Under the pieces are notes generated by a model. It was not told the origin of the DNA. It saw only the letters and a program-made list of their open reading frames with translations, and ran no database searches. From Thermoplasmata archaeon (lineage in GTDB: Archaea; Thermoplasmatota; E2; UBA202; DSCA01): 5,308 nt of DNA. A program made the translations under genes and the position numbers. This document shows positions 1-5,308 of this stretch, piece after piece. The stretch spans positions 1 through 5,308 of the forward strand of contig JAGGSL010000114.1 of NCBI GenBank assembly GCA_021159125.1, given 5' to 3'. Every line of letters starts with the position of its first letter. Position 1 is the stretch's first letter.

Positions 1-1
1 A

Positions 2-100
2 TATGTACAAACATTTGGTTTCATAGGGCTGTTCATTCCATGGGTCGAAATCGACAGCCATCCTGCAAAGGAGCCATATGAATGGTGGGGAAATGAATAA
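2..100 (+). CDS. C-terminal end of an unidentified membrane protein (5' end outside window)
   Basis: The second forward frame is open from the left edge to a TAA at 98-100 and gives 32 residues ending in PYEWWGNE. It holds a hydrophobic stretch (TFGFIGLFIPW) followed by a short polar, acidic tail, as expected for the last membrane segment and tail of a membrane protein. The stop overlaps the start of the next gene on the same strand, a normal arrangement for co-transcribed genes. The GFIGLFI motif resembles GFTGLWI in the downstream protein, and it sits 27 residues from the C-terminus here against 29 there. This suggests, without proving, that the two are related. Another frame is also open from base 1 to a TGA at 79-81, but its product looks less protein-like. 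No function can be assigned from this fragment. Confidence 0.5.
   Translation, partial: YVQTFGFIGLFIPWVEIDSHPAKEPYEWWGNE
84..90 (+). promoter_or_regulatory. Candidate ribosome binding site deciding the start at 93
   Basis: GGTGGGG lies 2 bases before the ATG at 93. Its GGTG core can pair with the archaeal 16S anti-Shine-Dalgarno at a distance similar to that seen for dnaK in this window. A rival site, AAAGGAG at 67-73, lies 4 bases before an in-frame ATG at 78. The ATG at 93 is preferred because it opens directly onto a normal signal peptide (M-N-K then hydrophobic residues), but the sequence alone does not settle it. Confidence 0.35.
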
Positions 101-800
101 AATATTTGTTCTTGGCGTAGTAGTGATACTGTCGGGCAGTATGATGTTGCCAGCAGTAATTGGCAGTGCTGATGAAGATATGGATGAAAAGATAACGGTA
201 AGAGTCCGTACTTCGCCGGGAACTGGAACTATAAGCGAGAGAGAAGTACCACCGGTTGTGGGAACAAGATTGCAATCGATGATCAGTCAGCTCAATAACC
301 ATACCGATAAGTACAAAACACTACTTCCAGCCCTGCTGAGCATACTGGAAGATTGTGGGCTGATAGAAAATGCAGAAAAAATGGAACTGGCGATAAAAGG
401 AGATATAAGAAATGAAAACGATTCAATATGGAAGCAACAATCATTATTTTTCAATATCTTTTGTTTTGTAGCAGGATACGGTCACGGCTCGATGCTGATG
501 ACGCCTACGATGCTCCTCTTAAAATTACTTCCTCTTCCCATCAGCATGCTAATATTTTTTTACCAAACACTTCGTCCTCGACTGTTTGTCCCTTTAGGAG
601 GATGGTTGGTCGCTGAGGGAAAAATGAATTCAATAGGATTGCTCGGGTATCAACATTTTTCTATCGGGGTAAGAAATGCATCTCCGTTGCCTAACTGTGT
701 TCTCCTAATAGGATTTACGGGGTTGTGGATTAGCATCTTAAAGAAAGGAGTGGAGAACGAATATTTCGTAGGCTCTGCAATGGCAGTATTTGGGGGTTAA
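93..800 (+). CDS. Hypothetical exported/membrane protein, family not recognised
   Basis: This 235-residue protein belongs to no family I can name. Residues 1-26 look like a signal peptide: MNK, a hydrophobic core at about 4-15, and a possible cleavage site after GSA (A26). A charged stretch at 27-45 (EKITVRVR) could form a beta strand, and residues 55-105 look helical and soluble. The C-terminal half is hydrophobic, with candidate membrane segments near 117-132, 139-160 and 203-216 and the motifs GYGHG, LRPRLFVP, GLLGYQ and GFTGLWI. A plausible topology is an external N-terminal domain anchored by a C-terminal helical bundle. It overlaps the stop of the preceding gene by 8 bases and is probably co-transcribed with it. 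Starting at the ATG at 78 would add five residues (MNGGE). The reading frame is intact, with no sign of a frameshift. Its end faces the thiolase gene only 3 bases away. Confidence 0.75.
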   Translation: MNKIFVLGVVVILSGSMMLPAVIGSADEDMDEKITVRVRTSPGTGTISEREVPPVVGTRLQSMISQLNNHTDKYKTLLPALLSILEDCGLIENAEKMELAIKGDIRNENDSIWKQQSLFFNIFCFVAGYGHGSMLMTPTMLLLKLLPLPISMLIFFYQTLRPRLFVPLGGWLVAEGKMNSIGLLGYQHFSIGVRNASPLPNCVLLIGFTGLWISILKKGVENEYFVGSAMAVFGG

Positions 801-832
801 TTTTTACTTTTTCATTTCTCTCTCTATTTTTT
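801..832 (+). terminator. U-rich archaeal-type terminator for the + strand unit
   Basis: Immediately after the TAA at 798-800 the + strand has three thymine runs, TTTTT at 801-805, TTTTT at 808-812 and TTTTTT at 827-832, inside a pyrimidine-rich tract. Archaeal RNA polymerase is known to terminate on oligo-T tracts in the non-template strand without needing a hairpin. The tract lies inside the 3' end of the opposing thiolase gene, where it encodes the lysine/glutamate-rich tail and stop. The assignment as a terminator is inferred from position and composition. Confidence 0.5.
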
Positions 833-1721
833 CTCTCAGCATGCATGCCCTGCATATCTCCTGCGAGGTCGGCTCACCACATATTTTGCACGGTTTGAGC
901 TTTACAGGCGGATATTTTTGTTGCAGGCAATCGTCTATGGCAAGGTAGCTGTTGAGAATGCTATGGCGTGTGCCGGGATAATCGTTCTCCAGTTTTGCAA
1001 TCATATCTCTGAATGTGCCGCGCGATGCCCTCACAGCGTATGGGCACTCGTCCTCAAGCACGTCCAGTCCTCTTAGTAAAGCATAAAGTGTGGTCTCCTT
1101 CTCGGGAATCGTGCGCAAGGGCAATATGCGGGGAATCAGCCCTTCCTGGACTTTTTTGTGAGGAGCAAACCGTGCCATTCTTTCCATATCGTTGTTAACA
1201 AAATTCATGAGTATTGATTGAGCAACGTCATCGAGATTATGGCCCATGACAATCGTCTTTGCATCTATTTCCCTCCCTTTTTTGTTTAAACAGAGCCTTC
1301 TGAAAACGCCGCAGTAAGTGCATTCCCCCAGCTCGCCTCTCACAGCGCTTATCTCATCAAGCGTGTAGCCAAGCACTTCCTTAAAGGATATGACGTGGTG
1401 TTCCACTCCAAGCTCGTCGCAGTGCTTTTTTGCCACTTTGATGGATTCCGGTCTGTAGCCAGCTATGCCCTCATCAACAGTGATTGCGTGTAGCTCCTTG
1501 TCCTTATGCTCTTTTATTATGTCATGCATGAGATAAAGGGCTGCCAAACTGTCTTTTCCTCCGGAAAGAGCAACTGCAACAATACCTTTCCTTATACCCT
1601 GTTTTCTGACATCCTTTCTTACTCTTCTTTCCACATATTCAATAAAATGCTCTCTGCACAGATATGTTCCGTTATAACGAATAAAAGTCACTGCTTCCTT
1701 TCCGCACTTGCTGCACTTCAT
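804..1721 (-). CDS. Ncs6/TtuA-family tRNA 2-thiolation ATP-pyrophosphatase (TIGR00269-type)
   Basis: The enzyme family adenylates a uridine in tRNA and replaces its 2-oxygen with sulfur. This 305-residue protein shows the full architecture: an N-terminal zinc finger (C3, C6, C22, H25), the PP-loop SGGKDS at 53-58 that binds ATP, a CTYC pair (C134, C137) with a third cysteine C226 in DECPYA, the GHNLDD motif at 160-165, and a C-terminal zinc finger (C278, C281, C290, C293). In TtuA the three central cysteines hold a [4Fe-4S] cluster, and all three are present here. The family includes TtuA (2-thiouridine at T54) and Ncs6/NcsA (wobble U34). The VDEGIAGYR segment resembles Ncs6/CTU1 more than the version I recall in Pyrococcus TtuA, so a U34 role is favoured with modest confidence. 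It is the last gene of the chaperone operon, and its ATG overlaps the dnaJ stop as ATGA, implying coupled translation. Confidence 0.93.
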   Translation of the reverse strand: MKCSKCGKEAVTFIRYNGTYLCREHFIEYVERRVRKDVRKQGIRKGIVAVALSGGKDSLAALYLMHDIIKEHKDKELHAITVDEGIAGYRPESIKVAKKHCDELGVEHHVISFKEVLGYTLDEISAVRGELGECTYCGVFRRLCLNKKGREIDAKTIVMGHNLDDVAQSILMNFVNNDMERMARFAPHKKVQEGLIPRILPLRTIPEKETTLYALLRGLDVLEDECPYAVRASRGTFRDMIAKLENDYPGTRHSILNSYLAIDDCLQQKYPPVKLKPCKICGEPTSQEICRACMLREKIEREMKK

Positions 1722-2845
1722 TTTCCACGCTTAAAGAAGTTCCTGCCTGATAAACTTTTCATCTTGACACCCATCTCATTTGCAAGCTCTTCAAGCAGCT
1801 CTCTCTCCCTGCCGGAAATTTTCTTTGGAACATCAACGGCAACCTCTACAATCATGTTTCCATGCCCTCCTCTCAGAGTTGGCATGCCCTTCCCTTTCAG
1901 AACAAATCTCTCTCCGTTCTGGGTGCCGGGCGGAATGCGAAGTTTGCTTTTTCCGTCCATCGTTTCCACTTCTATTTCATTTCCCAGTACAGCCTCAGGA
2001 TACGAAATTTTTTTGGTTGTAACAAGGTCACTTCCCCGCCTTACAAATTTGTCGTGCTCTTTTACATAAATCTCGATGTACATGTCGCCGGGTGGCGCGC
2101 CCATTTCCCCTGCCTCCCCCTCCCCCGCAAGCCGCAGGCGAGTTCCGTCAGCCACACCTTTGGGAATCTTTACCTTTATCTTTCTCTTCTGTTCGACAAC
2201 TCCCGTTCCATGGCATCTTTTGCACGGATTTTCTATTATTTCGCCCCTTCCGTTGCATTTGGGGCAGACGGTTATCTGCGTAAAATGGCCGAATGGAGTT
2301 CTGCTTGTCTGCTGTATCTGTCCGCTTCCGTGGCAAACAGGACATTTGACGACTTTGCTTCCCTTGGCCTTTCCTGTGCCGTTGCACTCGGGGCATTTCT
2401 CCTTTCTCCTAACCTCAATTTCTTTTTCCCCTCCAAAGTAAGCATCTTCAAGAGATACCGTTATTCTGTAAAGAATGTCTCTGCCCTGACGCTGTCTTTG
2501 ACTCTGCCTTCCGAATCCGCCGAAAAAATGCTGGAAGATGTCATCGAATCCAAAATTGAAACCAAGGTCGCGGAATATGTCGGAAAAATCCGCGCCCCTG
2601 AAAATGTCCTCATAGTTGTACTGGCTGTCTATGCCCGCATGCCCGTACATATCATACTGCCGCCTTTTCTCATCATCCGAAAGCACTGCATAAGCCTCTG
2701 AAATCTCCTTGAATTTTTCTTCAGCATCTGCCTCTTTTGATTTGTCAGGGTGATATTTGAGCGCAAGGCGGCGATATGCTTTTTTTATCTCACTTTTCGT
2801 TGCGTCTCTGCTGACTCCCAGCACTTCGTAGTAATCCTTTTTCAT
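1718..2845 (-). CDS. dnaJ: Chaperone DnaJ (Hsp40, type I)
   Basis: This is the co-chaperone that binds unfolded protein, delivers it to DnaK and stimulates DnaK ATP hydrolysis in the cytoplasm. At 375 residues it has the full type I layout: a J-domain at 1-70 with HPD at 32-34, a short glycine/phenylalanine-rich linker at about 75-120, and a zinc domain with four CxxCxGxG repeats starting at 151, 168, 194 and 208. Two C-terminal substrate-binding beta domains follow, with the conserved GDMYIEI and LGNEIEVETMDG stretches. The linker holds three DIF triplets (near 80, 89 and 102). The start is firm: an in-frame TGA lies four codons upstream with no start codon between. It begins 37 bases after dnaK, without a strong Shine-Dalgarno, and its stop overlaps the next gene by 4 bases. 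All key residues are present. Confidence 0.98.
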   Translation of the reverse strand: MKKDYYEVLGVSRDATKSEIKKAYRRLALKYHPDKSKEADAEEKFKEISEAYAVLSDDEKRRQYDMYGHAGIDSQYNYEDIFRGADFSDIFRDLGFNFGFDDIFQHFFGGFGRQSQRQRQGRDILYRITVSLEDAYFGGEKEIEVRRKEKCPECNGTGKAKGSKVVKCPVCHGSGQIQQTSRTPFGHFTQITVCPKCNGRGEIIENPCKRCHGTGVVEQKRKIKVKIPKGVADGTRLRLAGEGEAGEMGAPPGDMYIEIYVKEHDKFVRRGSDLVTTKKISYPEAVLGNEIEVETMDGKSKLRIPPGTQNGERFVLKGKGMPTLRGGHGNMIVEVAVDVPKKISGRERELLEELANEMGVKMKSLSGRNFFKRGK

Positions 2846-2882
2846 CCTGGCACTTCATCCTTCATTTCCCATTTATTATTTT

Positions 2883-4721
2883 CTACTTCACTTCGTAGTC
2901 TGTATCGACCGACTCATCTGAACTTCCCTGGCTACCGCCCTGGTTGCTCTGACTCTGGCTGCCTGCCTGGGCGCCGCCTGCTGCCTGCGTTTTTTGATAT
3001 GCCTCGACTGCCACCTCCTGGGCTGCCTTTGAAAGCTCCTCTGTCTTCTTTTTTATTTCTTCGATGTCGTCCTTTTCCAGAGCCTCTTTAAGCTCCTTTA
3101 TTGCCTTCTCTGCCCTTTCTCTTTTATCTGCCGAAACTTTGTCCTTCAACTCCTCGAGGGTCTTTTCTGTTGTGTACACAAGCGTCTCCGCATTGTTCCT
3201 TGTCTCAACCTTTTCCTTTCTCTTTCTGTCCTCTTCTGCATGCTCCTCCGCCTCCTTTCTCATGCGCTCTATCTCCTCGTCGCTGAGTTTTGTTGAGCCC
3301 GTTATCGTGATTGACTGCTCCTTTCCGGTTGCCATGTCCTTTGCGGAGACGTGAAGAATGCCGTTTGCGTCGATATCGAATGTGACCTCAATCTGTGGGA
3401 CGCCCCGGGGAGCAGGAGGAATGCCTGTAAGCGTGAACCTTCCCAGACTTTTGTTGTCGCTTGCCATGGGCCTTTCTCCCTGCACGATGTGTATGTCAAC
3501 GCTCGTTTGATTATCTGCCGCAGTTGTAAAAATCTTGCTTTTCTTTGTTGGTATTGTCGTATTCCTCTCTATTATGGGAGTCGCAACATTTCCGAGAGTT
3601 TCAATGCTTAAAGTGAGGGGGGTGACGTCCAGAAGGACAATGTCCCTCTCAACCTCTCCGCTCATTATTCCTGCCTGTATTGCGGCTCCGAATGCAACGC
3701 ATTCCATCGGGTCAATTCCTCTCTCGGGCTTTTTCCCGAATATTTCCTCCACGACCTTTCTCACGTACGGAATGCGAGTTGTGCCGCCCACGAGAACAAC
3801 ATGGTCTATATCCTCTGCCTTTAATTTTGCATCCTTCAATGCCTGCTGGCAGGGCTCGATTGTGCGCTTCACAATTGGCTCTATCAGCTGCTCGAATTTT
3901 GCCCTTGTGAGAGTTTCCTGAATATGCTTCGGCTCGTTATTAACCACGGTAATGTAAGGCAAATCAATGGAGGTCTGCATTGCAGATGAAAGTTCCATTT
4001 TTGCCTTTTCGGCAGCTTCGGTCAACCTTTGCAGCGCTTTCTTGTCCTCCCTCAAATCAATTCCGTGCTCCTCCTTAAATTTGTCGGCAAGGTAATCCAC
4101 TATCGCCCTGTCCATATCTGCACCGCCAAGATGCGTATCGCCATTTGTGGAAAGGACCTCAAAAACTCCGTCGCCCACCTCCATAATTGTTATATCGAAC
4201 GTCCCTCCGCCAAGGTCATATACGGCAATTTTATGCTCCCCTTCCTTATCCAGCCCGTAGGCGAGGGCGGCGGCGGTGGGCTCGTTCAGAATGCGTTTTA
4301 CCTCAAAGCCTGCTATTTTGCCTGCATCCTTTGTCGCCTGCCGCTGGTCATCGTTGAAATATGCAGGGACTGTTATCACCGCTTCCTTCACTTCCTCCCC
4401 GAGATATTCTTCCGCATCTCTCTTTATTTTCTGGAGAATGAAGGCGGATATCTGCTCAGGCGTGTATTCCTTCCCCCATACTTTCACCTTTTCATTTGTT
4501 CCCATCTTTCTTTTTATGCGGTGTATTGTGCCCTCAGGATTCATGATTGCCTGGCGTTTTGCTGCTTCGCCGACAAGCATTTCTCCTTCCTTAGTAAATG
4601 CCACTATTGACGGAAAATACGGTTCTCCTTCTGCGCTTTTTATAAGGACGGGCTTTCCGCCCTCCATTACTGCAACTTCCGAGTTTACAGTTCCTAGATC
4701 AATTCCCACTATTTTTGCCAT
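2883..4721 (-). CDS. dnaK: Molecular chaperone DnaK (Hsp70)
   Basis: This is the ATP-driven Hsp70 chaperone that binds exposed hydrophobic peptides and works with DnaJ and GrpE. The 612 residues contain the ATPase domain (about 1-360) with phosphate-1 motif GIDLGT at 6-11, catalytic K70, NEPTAAALAYG at 146-156 and DLGGGTFD at 169-176. The linker IVLLDVTPL follows, then the beta substrate-binding domain (about 368-475, including the APRGVPQIEVTFDIDANGI stretch) and a helical lid to about 575. The tail is a disordered Gly/Gln/Ser-rich segment ending in DTDYEVK, like the EEVD-type acidic ends of bacterial DnaKs. The extra segment found in proteobacterial ATPase domains after residue 75 is missing, as is usual for archaea and Gram-positives. 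Valine 12 and glutamate 15 depart from the common GTTNSC/V pattern. The ATG at 4721 was chosen over the GTG at 4730, which lies inside the ribosome binding site. The gene overlaps grpE by 23 bases. Confidence 0.99.
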   Translation of the reverse strand: MAKIVGIDLGTVNSEVAVMEGGKPVLIKSAEGEPYFPSIVAFTKEGEMLVGEAAKRQAIMNPEGTIHRIKRKMGTNEKVKVWGKEYTPEQISAFILQKIKRDAEEYLGEEVKEAVITVPAYFNDDQRQATKDAGKIAGFEVKRILNEPTAAALAYGLDKEGEHKIAVYDLGGGTFDITIMEVGDGVFEVLSTNGDTHLGGADMDRAIVDYLADKFKEEHGIDLREDKKALQRLTEAAEKAKMELSSAMQTSIDLPYITVVNNEPKHIQETLTRAKFEQLIEPIVKRTIEPCQQALKDAKLKAEDIDHVVLVGGTTRIPYVRKVVEEIFGKKPERGIDPMECVAFGAAIQAGIMSGEVERDIVLLDVTPLTLSIETLGNVATPIIERNTTIPTKKSKIFTTAADNQTSVDIHIVQGERPMASDNKSLGRFTLTGIPPAPRGVPQIEVTFDIDANGILHVSAKDMATGKEQSITITGSTKLSDEEIERMRKEAEEHAEEDRKRKEKVETRNNAETLVYTTEKTLEELKDKVSADKRERAEKAIKELKEALEKDDIEEIKKKTEELSKAAQEVAVEAYQKTQAAGGAQAGSQSQSNQGGSQGSSDESVDTDYEVK

Positions 4722-5217
4722 TTTTATCACCTTTTGAAACTACAACATATGACGGCTTTATCACCTTTCCATTCATGACATAACCTTTTCTTATTTCTTT
4801 TATGACAATGCCTTCTTCCTCGTTGCTTTCTTCCGTCGCAACTGCATGATGGAGGTTGTAATCAAATTTTTTGCCGACAGCACTGATTTCTTTCACACCT
4901 TCCTCTTCCAGCGCCTTTCTGAACTGGCTGACCACGATTCCAAGCCCTTCGTCTTTAATGCTTTTATAAGCTGAGCAAAGATTTTCGTAGATGTCAATGA
5001 ATTTCAGCATGAGCTTTTCCTTCTCACGCGCTGCCGCACTTCTCATCTCCTTTTCCATTCTTTTGCGGTAATTGTCAAAATCTGCAAGAAGGCGCAGCAC
5101 TTTTTCTTCCTTAGCCTTCAACTCGCCTTCAAGTTCTTCGATTCTTTTTTTGTAAGGGCTTTTCCTGCTTGCCTTCGATTTGCCCTTCTTCGATTCCTCC
5201 TTCTTTGCAGTCCCCAT
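4699..5217 (-). CDS. grpE: Nucleotide exchange factor GrpE
   Basis: This protein releases ADP from DnaK so that ATP can rebind and the client is let go. It acts as a cytoplasmic dimer. The 172 residues show a basic, lysine-rich N-terminus (1-25) and a long coiled-coil helix (about 22-75) containing the signature LADFDNYRKRMEKE. A helical region follows (76-110), then the beta-wing (112-162) with KFDYNLHHAV and KGYVMNGKVIKPSYVVVSKG, which match the family signature. It is slightly shorter than E. coli GrpE (197 residues), mostly at the N-terminus. The start is well fixed: an in-frame TAG at 5242-5244 lies upstream with no ATG, GTG or TTG between. There is no Shine-Dalgarno before it, and the nearby promoter suggests an almost leaderless transcript. 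It is the first gene of the operon and its 3' end carries the dnaK ribosome binding site. Confidence 0.97.
   Translation of the reverse strand: MGTAKKEESKKGKSKASRKSPYKKRIEELEGELKAKEEKVLRLLADFDNYRKRMEKEMRSAAAREKEKLMLKFIDIYENLCSAYKSIKDEGLGIVVSQFRKALEEEGVKEISAVGKKFDYNLHHAVATEESNEEEGIVIKEIRKGYVMNGKVIKPSYVVVSKGDKNGKNSGN
4726..4731 (-). promoter_or_regulatory. dnaK ribosome binding site inside the end of grpE
   Basis: The minus strand reads GGTGAT, then AAAA, then the dnaK ATG at 4721. GGTGAT is complementary to the archaeal 16S rRNA 3' end (AUCACC). A GTG inside this motif is in frame with dnaK and would add three residues (MIK), but using it would destroy the ribosome binding site, so it is rejected as the start. 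The site lies within the last codons of grpE, so ribosomes finishing grpE could reinitiate on dnaK. Confidence 0.75.
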
Positions 5218-5228
5218 ACGAGGAATTG

Positions 5229-5254
5229 TATAAAAATTGTTCTATATAAAAATT
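5229..5254 (-). repeat. Two perfect copies of a TATA-like 10-mer, 16 bases apart
   Basis: AATTTTTATA occurs on the minus strand at 5254-5245 and again at 5238-5229, with 6 bases between. The upstream copy overlaps the proposed TATA box. The downstream copy is too close to the start codon to drive a transcript that includes the grpE ATG, because initiation from it would fall inside the gene. It could be an operator, a second TBP site, or chance in AT-rich DNA. Confidence 0.6.
5243..5252 (-). promoter_or_regulatory. TATA box of the grpE-dnaK-dnaJ-thiolase operon
   Basis: The minus strand has TTTTTATATA at 5252-5243, preceded by a purine-rich AGAAA that could serve as a BRE. Archaeal transcription usually starts about 25 bases downstream of the TATA centre, which would be near 5221, some 4 bases before the grpE ATG. 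That fits the absence of a Shine-Dalgarno. The call is by position and motif only, and no transcription start is known. Confidence 0.6.
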
Positions 5255-5308
5255 TCTGATGACGAATATCGCTGCATAAGGTGGTTACAGATTTGCCGAT
5301 TTTTAGTC

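Noticed and set aside
33..302. Minus-strand open frame of 89 codons opposite the start of the 93-800 gene
   Set aside because: Composition is unlike a protein (runs of Ser, Tyr, His) and the opposite strand has a convincing signal peptide and gene overlap.
428..616. 62-codon + strand frame inside the 93-800 gene, considered as evidence for a frameshift
   Set aside because: The main frame is continuous and gives a coherent hydrophobic C-terminal half. The alternative product is not protein-like.
1862..2701. Long + strand open frame (279 codons) antisense to dnaJ
   Set aside because: It lies entirely opposite a well-supported dnaJ and its product is low-complexity Ser/Phe/Leu-rich with no domain. 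Codon bias of the real gene explains the open frame.
4029..4610. + strand open frame (193 codons) antisense to dnaK
   Set aside because: Long antisense frames opposite dnaK are a well-known artefact of its codon use. The product has no recognisable motif.
4722..4730. GTG start for dnaK at 4730
   Set aside because: The GTG is part of the GGTGAT ribosome binding site, and the ATG at 4721 gives the standard MAKIVGIDLG N-terminus.
5242..5307. Minus-strand frame open from the right edge to a TAG at 5242, considered as the tail of an upstream gene
   Set aside because: The 21-residue product is not convincing, and its stop falls within the TATA box. It is more likely non-coding promoter DNA.
5218..5308. 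Search for CIRCE (TTAGCACTC-N9-GAGTGCTAA) or the Archaeoglobus HSR1 palindrome (CTAAC-N5-GTTAG) upstream of grpE
   Set aside because: Neither is present in the visible 91 bases. A GATTT direct repeat near 5290-5303 and an imperfect CGAATATCG inverted repeat near 5263-5271 are too weak to call.

Overview
The window looks like a piece of an archaeal chromosome, most likely euryarchaeal and perhaps an uncultured Thermoplasmata-like lineage; that narrower placement is only a guess. The archaeal evidence is as follows. The divergent end of the chaperone operon has an AT-rich TATA-type promoter placed for a nearly leaderless mRNA. dnaK has a GGTGAT Shine-Dalgarno of the kind used in archaea. DnaK lacks the extra N-terminal ATPase-domain segment seen in proteobacterial Hsp70. 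The operon also carries an archaeal/eukaryotic-type Ncs6/TtuA tRNA thiolase. Genes are tightly packed, with overlaps or very short gaps.

Layout. Positions 2-100 (+) are the last 32 codons of an unidentified membrane protein. It overlaps the start of a second + strand gene (93-800), a secreted or membrane protein of a family I do not recognise. The two share a G-F-x-G-L-x-I motif at nearly the same distance from the C-terminus, so they may be tandem paralogues. This + strand unit ends only 3 bases from the end of a four-gene operon read in the opposite direction. The operon occupies 5217 down to 804 in the order grpE, dnaK, dnaJ, Ncs6/TtuA-type tRNA 2-thiolation enzyme. grpE and dnaK overlap by 23 bases, dnaJ and the thiolase gene by 4 (ATGA), and dnaK and dnaJ are 37 bases apart. 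A promoter candidate lies just upstream of grpE.

How it works together. DnaK is the ATP-driven Hsp70 chaperone, DnaJ delivers clients and stimulates ATP hydrolysis, and GrpE exchanges nucleotide. All three carry their key motifs and look intact. The fourth gene modifies tRNA by sulfur insertion, so the operon joins protein folding to a tRNA modification that affects decoding or tRNA stability. That pairing, a duplicated TATA-like 10-mer at the promoter, and the unrecognised + strand pair are the main points of interest. The rest is a conventional archaeal hsp70 locus. I saw no tRNA, rRNA, CRISPR array, insertion sequence or attachment site.
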